DNA from: Pseudohongiella acticola
Lineage (GTDB): Bacteria > Pseudomonadota > Gammaproteobacteria > Pseudomonadales > Pseudohongiellaceae
NCBI RefSeq assembly: GCF_001758195.1
Contig: NZ_MASR01000001.1
Location: forward strand, 1,302,001 to 1,366,000
Reading direction: 5' to 3'
Length of the DNA stretch: 64,000 nt
A model generated the notes under the pieces. It saw nothing but the letters and a program-made list of their open reading frames with translations, was not told the DNA's origin and made no database searches. This document shows, in pieces, positions 19,588 to 27,632 of this stretch. Numbering within the stretch: position 1 is the first letter of the stretch; the number at the start of each line of letters is the position of its first letter. Position numbers and translations under genes: made by a program.

Positions 19588-20631
19588 TCATTGCCCGGCT
19601 GCGTCAGCTTCAGCCCGCCGTTCGCCCGCCAGAATGCCGGGCAAACCATAGTTGCCTTCATGGCAGGCGTACTCATACATGCGCGAGTCGCTGGCATTAA
19701 AGCTCATCTCGCCACGCCAGACCTGCGTGTAATAAACAGGGTCTTCCACTTCGAACTCATACAGGATCTGATCATCTGAATAGCGCGTAAAGCGCTCGAT
19801 AACACGGCCTTCGTCAGACAGGTTGACCTGTCCCTCACCCGCCTGCTGCGGATGCAGATGTCGTGTTTCCACCACCAGCGTATCACCCTCCCACCAGCCA
19901 ATGGCGTCTCCCAGCCACTGCTGCAGTTCAGGTGGCCGGCGCTCGCCATCAATCGGGATAATACGGGCATCCTGGTTCATTTCCACCTGAATCATCAGGT
20001 AGTCATCAGTCTGCACAAAGCGGTAATGATTGTTGTACAGCACATTGAGCATGGGCGGCCCGCCGGTGCCGCCAAAACCGATCAGGCAACGCTCACCCAG
20101 CGAGCGTCCCTCGGGGCCATCGTTGCTGCTGAATTTTGCGCGATATTCACGGCGCAGTTGTTGGCCCTGTTCGGAATACGGAATGCGACCATCTGCCGGT
20201 TCAGTGATCCAGGAAGTGCGATATTCACCTTTTACCAGGCCAAAGCTGCTGCCCGGATCAATCCAGAAGGCATTGTAACCACGTCCCATGCCCAGATCAG
20301 AGCCATCCAGCAGCTCACCCGCCTCAAGGTTGTCATCGGTGGCCTGCCGGACATTCTGTGGGTGGGCGGCGGTGACGGCTGCCAGCTCATCCGGGTCGAT
20401 AACCAGTTCGTCGTAGCGACTGCTTCGCTGTAGCGTGGTGATAGAAGCATTCGTCCACAGACCCTGAAAATCGGGCTTGCCGGAGGGCGTTCTGGGGGGT
20501 TCATAGGATTCCTGAGCGGCAAGGGTGGGTAATGCCATGACTGAGACCGTCAGTGCCAGCACAGAAGCCAATCGAAATGCCCGGCGCACAGAGAGACTGT
20601 CGCCGCGGGTGGTTGTATAAGGAAGACGCAT
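19588..20631 (-). CDS. Exported protein of the 'GKPDFQGLW' family, function unknown
   Basis: Exported protein (signal peptide about residues 1-39, ending ALPTLAAQ) of a poorly characterised family also common in Acidobacteria and marine proteobacteria. Visible marks are PRTPSGKPDFQGLWTN after the signal peptide, GYNAFWIDPGSS, CLIGFGGTGGPPM, GWWEGDTLVVETRHL and YTQVWRGEMSFNASDSRMYEYACHEGNYG. Three Trp-rich beta-type motifs suggest a lipocalin- or barrel-like fold, but no active site is evident. It is 347 aa, with GGGGAA ribosome binding site. It resembles the protein at 23.5-24.4 kb in PxxPxGKPDxxGxW and the GxWEGDTxVVE motif. It ends just upstream of the iron operon promoter. Confidence 0.7.
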   Translation of the reverse strand: MRLPYTTTRGDSLSVRRAFRLASVLALTVSVMALPTLAAQESYEPPRTPSGKPDFQGLWTNASITTLQRSSRYDELVIDPDELAAVTAAHPQNVRQATDDNLEAGELLDGSDLGMGRGYNAFWIDPGSSFGLVKGEYRTSWITEPADGRIPYSEQGQQLRREYRAKFSSNDGPEGRSLGERCLIGFGGTGGPPMLNVLYNNHYRFVQTDDYLMIQVEMNQDARIIPIDGERRPPELQQWLGDAIGWWEGDTLVVETRHLHPQQAGEGQVNLSDEGRVIERFTRYSDDQILYEFEVEDPVYYTQVWRGEMSFNASDSRMYEYACHEGNYGLPGILAGERRAEADAAGQ

Positions 20632-20782
20632 GGTCTCAATTCCCCTGTCATTATTGTTTAAGGAACAGCCTGCAAATTAAACCACCTGTGATCAGGAATC
20701 AAGCACGGTCGGAGCACTGCCGTAATCGTCGGAAACCGGCAATGCTGCGGCGAGTTACCGCAGTTCAGTGCCTGCACCTGTG

Positions 20783-20812
20783 TTGATATGCGATACTGAT
20801 CGGGCTTATCAT
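20783..20812 (+). promoter_or_regulatory. Possible promoter of the cytochrome/HupE operon
   Basis: TTGATA (20783-20788), 18-nt spacer, TATCAT (20807-20812), 77 nt before the cytochrome gene, in the 257-bp divergent region. Confidence 0.3.
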
Positions 20813-20888
20813 GCCCTACCATTATAGAGTCGACCTGCGCCGGACCTGACATCCTCGATCGCGATAGAACCGACCCACGGGAATCCAT

Positions 20889-21407
20889 ATGACACGCGTT
20901 AATCATCTGAAACCTTACCTGTTGCTTGGCGCCGTCGTGCTGACCGCCTGTGGTGAATCCGGCGTCGATGCGCCTGTTGCAGAAAACAGTGGGCCGGACT
21001 ACAACCTGACCCTGAACATGACCGAATTTATGGCCCATGTACTGGAGCCAACGGCCGACGGCCTGTGGCGCTCAGCTGGCTGGGTGCTGGACGAAGTGGA
21101 TGGTTACTACGAGCTGTATCCTACCGATGACGAAGGCTGGCAGCGTGTTGAGAATCAGGCAGCGATGATTGTCGAAGCTGGCAATGCGCTGATGCTGCCT
21201 GGTCGTGCCATGCCGCAGGCAGAATGGGCAACGTATTCTCAGGCCATGAGCACCGTGGGGCTCACCGCCATGCAGGCTGCCCGCGAGCAGGATGAGGAAG
21301 CGATATTCCAGGCCGGCGCACAACTCTACAGTGTCTGCACGGCCTGCCATCAGGCCTTCAACCCTGAAATACTGTCGCGTTTTGCGCCGGGCAGTCTGTC
21401 AGACTGA
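20889..21407 (+). CDS. Cytochrome c-type lipoprotein
   Basis: Lipid-anchored c-type haem protein. Lipobox VVLTAC makes C21 the acylated residue. A helical body follows and a single haem-binding motif CTACH (C150, C153, H154) lies close to the C-terminus. This is the layout of four-helix-bundle cytochrome c' proteins rather than of class I cytochromes. Methionines such as those near residues 44-48 could supply a distal ligand, but this cannot be assigned. It is 172 aa. The stop overlaps the next start (TGATG), coupling it to a HupE/UreJ protein. An electron-transfer or metal-reductase role is inference. Confidence 0.8.
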   Translation: MTRVNHLKPYLLLGAVVLTACGESGVDAPVAENSGPDYNLTLNMTEFMAHVLEPTADGLWRSAGWVLDEVDGYYELYPTDDEGWQRVENQAAMIVEAGNALMLPGRAMPQAEWATYSQAMSTVGLTAMQAAREQDEEAIFQAGAQLYSVCTACHQAFNPEILSRFAPGSLSD

Positions 21408-22114
21408 TGCACATCACAAGCCCGACAAAATACGCCCTGATGATCATGATGGCCCTGCTGGCAACATTGCTGCTGGCAACCGGCGCCCACGCTCACAACA
21501 TTGCTGACGGCGATGCCGCCTTTGTCGCCGGTAACGCCGGTGCCGCTGTATTCCCGTTTATCTATCTCGGCGCCAAACACATGGTGACGGGTTACGACCA
21601 CCTGTTGTTTCTGGCCGGGGTCGTGTTTTTTTTGTCACGTCCCGCCCAGATCATTCAGTACGTCACCCTGTTTGCCCTGGGTCACAGCATCACGCTGATT
21701 GTGGGTGTGCTGGCTGACATTCACGCCAACGCCTACCTGATCGATGCTGTGATCGCCCTGTCGGTTGTCTACAAGGCCCTGGAGAACATGGGTGCCTTGA
21801 ATGGACTGGGTCGCTGGCACCCCGACACGCGCCTGGCGGTGCTGGTGTTTGGCCTGTTCCATGGCTTTGGCCTGGCCACCAGTCTGCAAGAGCTCGAACT
21901 GCATCCCGACGGTCTCATCATCAACCTTATCAGCTTCAATATCGGCGTCGAAATTGGCCAGATCATTGGTTTATCGCTGATTGTTGCCGCTTTCAGCCTC
22001 TGGCGTCAGCACCCGAGCTTCGAGCGGACTGCATTTATCAGCAATGCCGTGCTGATGAGCGCCGGATTTATGTTGCTGATTTATCAATTGACCGCCTGGC
22101 AGCTTGCCAGCTGA
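21407..22114 (+). CDS. HupE/UreJ-2 family membrane protein
   Basis: Integral membrane protein of the HupE/UreJ family, whose characterised members are nickel or cobalt permeases. Signal-like first helix, then the diagnostic GAKHMVTGYDHLLFLAGVVFF (about residues 50-70). GHSITLIVGV and LFHGFGLATSLQEL supply further conserved histidines. It is 235 aa with about seven helices. No hydrogenase or urease genes are nearby, so the substrate is open. The cytochrome partner suggests a metal other than nickel, for instance copper, iron or manganese (inference). Confidence 0.82.
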   Translation: MHITSPTKYALMIMMALLATLLLATGAHAHNIADGDAAFVAGNAGAAVFPFIYLGAKHMVTGYDHLLFLAGVVFFLSRPAQIIQYVTLFALGHSITLIVGVLADIHANAYLIDAVIALSVVYKALENMGALNGLGRWHPDTRLAVLVFGLFHGFGLATSLQELELHPDGLIINLISFNIGVEIGQIIGLSLIVAAFSLWRQHPSFERTAFISNAVLMSAGFMLLIYQLTAWQLAS

Positions 22115-22154
22115 GCCGCTTACAATTAAACCCGAAACGCAGGAACGTATTGTC

Positions 22155-22709
22155 ATGGAAACAAACAAAACTAACCGCAACCTGGCCGTGGCCATCAGCG
22201 CCGCGTTCATCGCCGCGATTGCCGTGTTTGTCACTATCATTCTGCCTGCCGAGTTTGGTCGGGACCCGTTGGGCACTGGCCGCATACTGGGCCTCAGCAG
22301 CGTGTCGACCACGACGGCGGATGCCCTGAACTCACAACTGGAGTTTCACAAATCGGACGAAGTGGAGTTTATTCTTGAGCCTTTCCAGTCACTTGAGTAC
22401 AAATACCTGATGGATGCAGGCAATGGTCTGGTTTTTAGCTGGCATGCTGATGGTGAGCTCTACTTTGACATGCACGCTGAGAACACAACCGTCGAAGACA
22501 CCGAGGAAAGTTATGCCGAAGGTGACGCCGATCAGGCCATGGGCGTTTACGAAGCCGCATTTAACGGCATGCACGGCTGGTTCTGGGAGAACCGGGGCTT
22601 CGACACTGTCACGCTGCGACTGCAAACATCAGGATTTTATGTGCTGGCAACTGAATACAGAGGCGGCGGCAGCACTGATCGCACCCCTGCACCGGTGTTC
22701 AACGACTGA
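22155..22709 (+). CDS. Single-pass membrane-anchored protein next to HupE
   Basis: One N-terminal membrane helix (NLAVAISAAFIAAIAVFVTIIL) followed by a periplasmic domain with the motifs EFILEPFQSLEYKYLM, FSWHADGELYFDMHAE and GMHGWFWENRG. Similar 'transmembrane anchor' proteins accompany HupE-type permeases elsewhere, and their function is unknown. Histidines and acidic residues in the WHADG/DMHAE region could bind metal (inference). ATG 22155 behind AGGAACG gives 184 aa. A longer frame from 22104 overlaps the HupE gene. Last gene before a strong terminator. Confidence 0.7.
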   Translation: METNKTNRNLAVAISAAFIAAIAVFVTIILPAEFGRDPLGTGRILGLSSVSTTTADALNSQLEFHKSDEVEFILEPFQSLEYKYLMDAGNGLVFSWHADGELYFDMHAENTTVEDTEESYAEGDADQAMGVYEAAFNGMHGWFWENRGFDTVTLRLQTSGFYVLATEYRGGGSTDRTPAPVFND

Positions 22710-22747
22710 GTGCCTGCCAGCGGAATTGCAGAACAGCGCTAACCGAC

Positions 22748-22790
22748 AAAAAAAAGCACCTGTCTGATTAATCAGACAGGTGCTTTTTTT
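22748..22790. terminator. Bidirectional rho-independent terminator
   Basis: Perfect 28-bp palindrome at 22756-22783 (arms GCACCTGTCTGATT / AATCAGACAGGTGC) flanked by eight A and seven T. It can terminate both the plus-strand cytochrome/HupE operon and the minus-strand DUF6152 gene. Confidence 0.93.
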
Positions 22791-22850
22791 GTTTCGCAAA
22801 TTCAATCGTCGATTCCCGCCGGCTAGCCGGCGGAAAGTCGACCCGGTCTG

Positions 22851-23297
22851 TTACTGACCCGGATCAGCACCATCTTCCGGTGCGCCAATGCCTGAGGAAC
22901 CCATGAACAGTTTGCGGCCGTCAGGGAACGTGATATCACGTCCGTTGGCGCGACAGGCTGGCGAGCACAGGCGGTCCTTACTCTGGTAACCGGTTACCAC
23001 GATTTCCGTGCCGATTTCCAGTGAACGACGGTTGATGCCTCGACGCAGCAGCGTGTTGGGCGTGCCGCCCTCAGCCATCCAGGCCTGCTCACTGCCATCA
23101 TCGTTGGTGTGGCGCAGATGGATCCAGGAATGGGGGTTAATCCACTCCACACGTGTAATCGGACCACGCAGTGCTACCGGCAGGTTGGCATCAAATTCGG
23201 CAGAGAACGCGTGGTGCGCGGTTGCCGGCGTTTTAACGCCCATGGCAGCAATGCCACCAACGACTGCGACAGCAGCTACAAGCAGTTTCATTTTCAT
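22851..23297 (-). CDS. DUF6152-type exported protein
   Basis: Small exported protein (148 aa) with signal peptide MKMKLLVAAVAVVGGIAAMG.. and the family marks AHHAFSAEFD directly after it and VEWINPHSWIHL further on. TPNTLLRRGI and a C-rich piece LCSPACRANGRD follow. The first His-His-Ala-Phe and the cysteine pair could bind metal or haem (inference). ATG 23297 sits 7 nt after AGGGGTG. A GTG three codons earlier overlaps that ribosome binding site. Function unknown. Flanked by two 'GKPD..G.W' proteins. Confidence 0.72.
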   Translation of the reverse strand: MKMKLLVAAVAVVGGIAAMGVKTPATAHHAFSAEFDANLPVALRGPITRVEWINPHSWIHLRHTNDDGSEQAWMAEGGTPNTLLRRGINRRSLEIGTEIVVTGYQSKDRLCSPACRANGRDITFPDGRKLFMGSSGIGAPEDGADPGQ

Positions 23298-23423
23298 AAA
23301 AATCACCCCTATTCATTTAGCTAAGCTAAGTAAAATGTTACCTCTGTAGACACCCTAAATCCAGTCCCTCGCAGGTCTGCCTGGCGCCTTTTAGCGGTCT
23401 TTTGTCTCATCATGCAGCATCAA

Positions 23424-23456
23424 GCCTTAACATTGCCTTAACACCGCCTTAACCCG
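23424..23456. repeat. Three 11-bp-phased CTTAAC repeats (putative response-regulator site)
   Basis: GCCTTAAC starts at 23424, 23435 and 23446, that is CTTAAC-N5-CTTAAC-N5-CTTAAC, followed by a further TTAAC. Direct repeats spaced one helical turn are the normal operator form of OmpR/PhoB-family regulators, and CTTAA-N5/6-CTTAA resembles PmrA/QseB boxes. Lies 127-160 nt upstream of the DUF6152 start. Confidence 0.45.
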
Positions 23457-23471
23457 TTAACGCCGCTCTGG

Positions 23472-24407
23472 TCAGAACGGCATCGTCATGTCTTCAATAG
23501 GCTCCCCTTTACGGAAGCGGCCAAACAACAATTCTTCTACAAACTCCACACATTTGAATTGGGGGAGTTCAAAATTCTCTTCCAGTCGGCGATACAGGGG
23601 CATGCTGATGGTCCACGGCTCAGTGTAGAGCTGCGGATCTTCGATTGTCGCTTCGTACTGAATGACATTCTCGTTCACCATGGTGTAACGCTCGGTGACG
23701 GTAGACTCCCAGGACCGATAGTTACCCGCCCGGTCATACCAGGTCTGATCAATCAGACCGGATACTTCCACCACGAAGGTATCACCTTCCCAGTAACCAT
23801 GGGACTGGCCCATCCAGGAATCAATGGGCGCCTCGCCCGGATCTTCAAGATAGACATTACGCACAGCGCCGGCAAACGAGTAAGCAATAAAAAAGGCACT
23901 GTCACTCTGGAATACCTGGAATGGGTGCGGCAGATACGTGGCGCGCGGCACACCCGGCATGAAACACTTGATCTCGGGGTCGCGGGCCAGCCAGTTTTCG
24001 CGATTTTCATCGCGCTGCGCCAGCGCCTCCTCCTTGTAAGGAATATACCCGTCATTCGTGGTGATGACGCCCTGGCTGGCCGGGACCGCACCAATCGCGC
24101 CCATCGCCACCACTTCCGGCGCTGGCACCGGAACAAAGTCTCCGGGCACCATGGCAAAGGCTGATTTTGGTGGCGCCGGCTCCAGGTTGTTGTTGGCGTT
24201 GCTCAACACCTGCCAGATACCATTCATGTCCGGCTTGCCATCAGGCATGCGCGGAATGGAGGTGGCTGTAGGATTGCTCTGGGCCTCCGCAGTAGACGCG
24301 CTGGACGTCATTTGCGTGGAAGTTTGAGTGTTGTCTGGCGAGCAGGCCATAAAGCCTACGGCCACTGCAGCGGATAATAATTGTAGTTTTTTGAACCCGT
24401 TATGCAT
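23472..24407 (-). CDS. Lipoprotein of the 'GKPDMNGIW' family, function unknown
   Basis: Paralogue-like relative of the protein at 19.6-20.6 kb. Lipobox VGFMACS gives lipid attachment near residue 21. A Ser/Thr-rich linker follows, then PRMPDGKPDMNGIWQ, CFMPGVPRATYLPHPFQVFQ, GYWEGDTFVVEVSGL and a C-terminal PQFKCVEFVEE. I chose ATG 24407 (311 aa), 11 nt after AGGGGAGG. The GTG four codons upstream abuts that site. Only HHAF-free, so distinct from DUF6152. Substrate and reaction are unknown. Confidence 0.68.
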   Translation of the reverse strand: MHNGFKKLQLLSAAVAVGFMACSPDNTQTSTQMTSSASTAEAQSNPTATSIPRMPDGKPDMNGIWQVLSNANNNLEPAPPKSAFAMVPGDFVPVPAPEVVAMGAIGAVPASQGVITTNDGYIPYKEEALAQRDENRENWLARDPEIKCFMPGVPRATYLPHPFQVFQSDSAFFIAYSFAGAVRNVYLEDPGEAPIDSWMGQSHGYWEGDTFVVEVSGLIDQTWYDRAGNYRSWESTVTERYTMVNENVIQYEATIEDPQLYTEPWTISMPLYRRLEENFELPQFKCVEFVEELLFGRFRKGEPIEDMTMPF

Positions 24408-24492
24408 ATTGTTTTTCACCTCCCCTAGTTATCGAATGATATAACCATTTCGATTTTTAGCTGTCAAGCGCAAAACGACAGGTAACCGATCT

Positions 24493-25179
24493 CTACCGAG
24501 GAGGATCGGGCCGGTCCGCGTGGCTACCGTTGACACGGAACCAGCCAGCGATGCTGTAACGGTCGCGAACCGCCGGTAACACCTCATGCGGCACCTCAGT
24601 GCTCAGGAACACGACGACGGTGCCATAGGCAGGCATGACCTTGTGCACTACCTCGGCACCTGCTTCGTCGTAGATGGCCAGTTCACCGCCATCGGCGAGC
24701 TGCCAACCCGGATTCAGGTATGTCACCAGTGACACTTCCCGCCGCGCACCGCGTTCAGTGCCATCAGGACGAAACGCATCAACATGCTTCTTATAGAAAT
24801 CACCTGGCTGATAATGGGCAAAATGCGACTCAAAGGAAAACAGGCCCAGAAACAGCTCGCGATTCAGAAATCGCTGCAGACGCCCACTCCAGTCCAACCA
24901 TTGCTGTTCTGCCTCAGCGGAGCCATCAATCCAGCGAATCCGGTCTCGCCGAACAAAGGGGTTGTGCACGTGATCCTGGCTGCGACCAACGCCTGCCTGC
25001 GCAAAAGCCTGCTCATCCGTCAGTCGGACCTGCTCAAACAGCGCTGCGGCCAGCTGCGGAGGCAAGGCATCAGGCACCACGCACCAGCTGCGGGCGCGCA
25101 AGCCACTGGCAATTTGTTGAAAAACTGACGATTCATATCCGGACCCATCGTCACCCGGTAGTTTGATGACCGCGCTCAA
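24493..25179 (-). CDS. 2-oxoglutarate/Fe(II) oxygenase, prolyl-4-hydroxylase type
   Basis: Double-stranded beta-helix dioxygenase. The Fe(II) ligands are visible as H132-x-D134 (YKKHVDAF) and H198 (EVPHEV), and the 2-oxoglutarate-binding arginine as R207 (DRYSIAGWFRV). At 228 aa it resembles the bacterial SM-20/P4Hc group that hydroxylates proteins such as EF-Tu in Pseudomonas, but the substrate here is not known. Starts with TTG right after the stop of the upstream membrane-protein gene (TGATTG), with AGGAAG 8 nt ahead. The two are therefore coupled. Confidence 0.85.
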   Translation of the reverse strand: MSAVIKLPGDDGSGYESSVFQQIASGLRARSWCVVPDALPPQLAAALFEQVRLTDEQAFAQAGVGRSQDHVHNPFVRRDRIRWIDGSAEAEQQWLDWSGRLQRFLNRELFLGLFSFESHFAHYQPGDFYKKHVDAFRPDGTERGARREVSLVTYLNPGWQLADGGELAIYDEAGAEVVHKVMPAYGTVVVFLSTEVPHEVLPAVRDRYSIAGWFRVNGSHADRPDPPR

Positions 25180-26034
25180 TCAGTGATCTTCCTGGCTGCT
25201 TTTCATGATCTGATCCAGATAGGTACTGGTCCGGGTCAACTCGTAGCGTCTGAATTTGATCCGTGGGTGCAACTCCCGCATCCTCGAACTTAACAGGCCA
25301 TGCGCGGAATGCAGCTGGGCATCAGTGATAATGCCGTTAATGTCACATTCACGAGCCAGTTTTAACAGTCGATCGAAGTTCACGATAAAATTCTCGGTAT
25401 GTGTGGTGCGAATCTGGGTGCCATAAAACAAAGGCAACAGGTTTTCGCTGCGTCCGGATAAAATCAGAAAACGTCGGGAAAAAATCTCGAAGTCGCCAGT
25501 CGCAAACTGGTGCCACATCTCCATGAACTCGGCATCACTGACACTGCCATCGCCGGCCGGCCCTTTGCCTGACTGCAGCAACAGTCCGCTGATGCCGCCA
25601 AGCTGGCGTCGGGTATTGTCGGCTATCTTGAAAAAGGTTTCCTGCCGGGCATTGCGCTCATTCGCAGCCAGTGCCTCAGCCTGGCGCGCTGAAACGACAT
25701 TGCTGTGATAAAGCTCACGGTTATTCTGCGCCAGAATCGTCTGTTGAATAAACAGGCCGATCACCAGCCAGAGAAATGCGAGCGGCGCAAAGGCACCTTC
25801 CAGGAAGTTGCCCATTTCATCAATTGGCAGATCCGCGAAATTGCCCCAGCCAACATTGGTGGAAATATACAGCATGCCCAGTAACAACCAGACCAGCGTG
25901 ACCACCAGACCGAATAGAATCCGCCAGTCGCGGCGATCAAATCCGGTACCCATGCCAATATCATCCTCACTGTCATGTGCAGACTGCGATGACGTCTCGG
26001 CGAGCGCTTTATTGTGACTTTCTGACTTTGACAT
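25180..26034 (-). CDS. Two-helix membrane protein, unknown function
   Basis: 284 aa. A charged N-terminus (about 35 residues) is followed by two membrane helices (ILFGLVVTLVWLLLGMLYI and APLAFLWLVIGLFIQQTIL) and a soluble helical domain of about 180 residues containing ETFFKIADNTRRQLGGI and HTENFIVNFDRLL. The layout resembles the 'putative phage abortive infection' type of membrane proteins, but I see no diagnostic residues. Ribosome binding site GGGGTGG upstream of ATG. Coupled to the dioxygenase gene. Confidence 0.6.
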   Translation of the reverse strand: MSKSESHNKALAETSSQSAHDSEDDIGMGTGFDRRDWRILFGLVVTLVWLLLGMLYISTNVGWGNFADLPIDEMGNFLEGAFAPLAFLWLVIGLFIQQTILAQNNRELYHSNVVSARQAEALAANERNARQETFFKIADNTRRQLGGISGLLLQSGKGPAGDGSVSDAEFMEMWHQFATGDFEIFSRRFLILSGRSENLLPLFYGTQIRTTHTENFIVNFDRLLKLARECDINGIITDAQLHSAHGLLSSRMRELHPRIKFRRYELTRTSTYLDQIMKSSQEDH

Positions 26035-26082
26035 GCAACCACCCCGGTAAGGGCGGCAGAATACTTCGCTCCCGGGTTGTGG

Positions 26083-27171
26083 TCAACACGCGCTGGCGTT
26101 TCGCGATGCCGGTTTATCTGACAGCAGACTGGCCAGTTTGTCTTTAATCGCAAAATTGGCGTCCCGCTGACCGGGTTTGCGATGCTCGGTGGCATAGCTT
26201 GCAACACACGCCCGCAACGTTGGCAGTTCGGCAAAGAAACAGGCCAGCGCATCCTGGTCAGCCGACCCGGCATTGACACCAAACCCCAGCTCTTCCAGGC
26301 AGATTGCGTTGAGCTGCTGCTCAAATTGCCCGACCATTGGCATGGCGAAATAAGGTTTACCCAGGTAAATCGCCTCACTTATCAGGGTAAACCCTGCCGT
26401 CGCCAACACTGACTGGCAGCTTTCCAGATCACGCAGAAAACCATCGGTGCTGAAGGCACGGAAGCTCAGGTTGCCATCGACACCCTCGCGATTGCAGCCG
26501 TAAACCAGAAACTGATGCTCCGGAAACGCTTTCAGGACATCCAGCAGGGCGTCGAAATGGCTGGTGACATAAACCAGATGGTGATCACCAAAACTGGGCT
26601 GACAGGCCTGAACCTCGCGCCTCAGAATTGGTGGAAACAGGAAGATACGCTCATTCTTGCGTTCACCGTAATAATAGGTAGTCGCCAGTGCCGCTGACGG
26701 CGACGGCACCATCAAACGAATCAACATGACAGTTAACCAGCGTGACAGCATCAATCGTGACGGTGACCGGAACTTCATATATCGCATGCGATGCTGATTA
26801 TCCAGACTGATCAGCGGCAATCTGCGCCACCACGCCAGCCATGCCGTCGTGGGTTCAAAATCAGTCACCACATAATCAGGCTGAAAGGTATCAACCTGCA
26901 GGGACAATGCCCGCAAGCGCCGCCATGCTTTGGCCCCGCGGCGCAAGTTGTGCCAAAGCGTTTTTAGCGGGCGTACCCGATTATTGATACTGACAATGTG
27001 CAGGCCTTCAATTTCAATAACATCAAACTCAGCGCTCAGGTTACGGTAACCGCGGTCGTAGCTGACCAGCTTGACCTCGTGTCCGCATGACAACAGGTAA
27101 CGTGTCATCTCCGTGGCCCGTGAGGAATGACCAGACCCCTCGCCTGAAACTCCGTACAATATCCGGCTCAT
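26083..27171 (-). CDS. Glycosyltransferase, MJ1255/VC2487 family
   Basis: GT-B fold, UDP-glycosyltransferase-like protein of 362 aa. Opens MSRILYGVSGEGSGHSSRATEM, the glycine-rich acceptor-side loop typical of this family. C-terminal donor-site motifs include FLRDLESCQSVLATAGFTLISEAIYLGKPYFAMPM and QFEQQLNA. Ribosome binding site GGAGG before ATG. No lipid A or capsule genes adjoin it, so the sugar and acceptor are unknown. Divergent from xseB across 179 bp in which I found no clear promoter pair. Confidence 0.8.
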   Translation of the reverse strand: MSRILYGVSGEGSGHSSRATEMTRYLLSCGHEVKLVSYDRGYRNLSAEFDVIEIEGLHIVSINNRVRPLKTLWHNLRRGAKAWRRLRALSLQVDTFQPDYVVTDFEPTTAWLAWWRRLPLISLDNQHRMRYMKFRSPSRLMLSRWLTVMLIRLMVPSPSAALATTYYYGERKNERIFLFPPILRREVQACQPSFGDHHLVYVTSHFDALLDVLKAFPEHQFLVYGCNREGVDGNLSFRAFSTDGFLRDLESCQSVLATAGFTLISEAIYLGKPYFAMPMVGQFEQQLNAICLEELGFGVNAGSADQDALACFFAELPTLRACVASYATEHRKPGQRDANFAIKDKLASLLSDKPASRNASAC

Positions 27172-27350
27172 TGATCCTCCACCCGCATTGCTCTGTCGTT
27201 TGATCCGGTTCGCCGTGTTGGCATGCGCGCCAGTATAAGGAAGAATTGTGACAGTCCTGTTAAGGCAGGGCCGGCACCCACGACAGGTGCTTTGATTGCC
27301 AACGGCGCACAGACCACGGATAATTCACCTTCCGAGCAAAGGATGTACTT

Positions 27351-27632
27351 ATGGCCACCAGCAAAACCACAAAAACCAGAGCCGAAGCGCCGTCAGCGCA
27401 AGGCTTCGAAGAATCGCTGGCACAACTGGAGACGCTGGTCAGCGATATGGAAGACGGCAATCTCAGCCTTGAAGAAGCGCTCAGCGCGTTTGAGACCGGC
27501 ATCAAACTCACGCGGCAGTGCCAGCAGGCGTTACAGGCAGCCGAGCTCAAGGTACAGATGTTAAGCAATCCCGACGGCGAGCCATCAGCCATGGCGCTGG
27601 ACGAGGCAGCGGATGAAGAGGCGGGCCCATGA
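27351..27632 (+). CDS. xseB: Exodeoxyribonuclease VII small subunit
   Basis: Small subunit of the single-strand-specific exonuclease VII. 93 aa with the family signature [27 protein letters not shown]-type core (here [13 protein letters not shown] then [18 protein letters not shown]). The N-terminal K/A-rich extension is slightly longer than in E. coli. The large subunit xseA is not in the window. ATGA overlap with ispA, the usual xseB-ispA-dxs order. Confidence 0.93.
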   Translation: MATSKTTKTRAEAPSAQGFEESLAQLETLVSDMEDGNLSLEEALSAFETGIKLTRQCQQALQAAELKVQMLSNPDGEPSAMALDEAADEEAGP

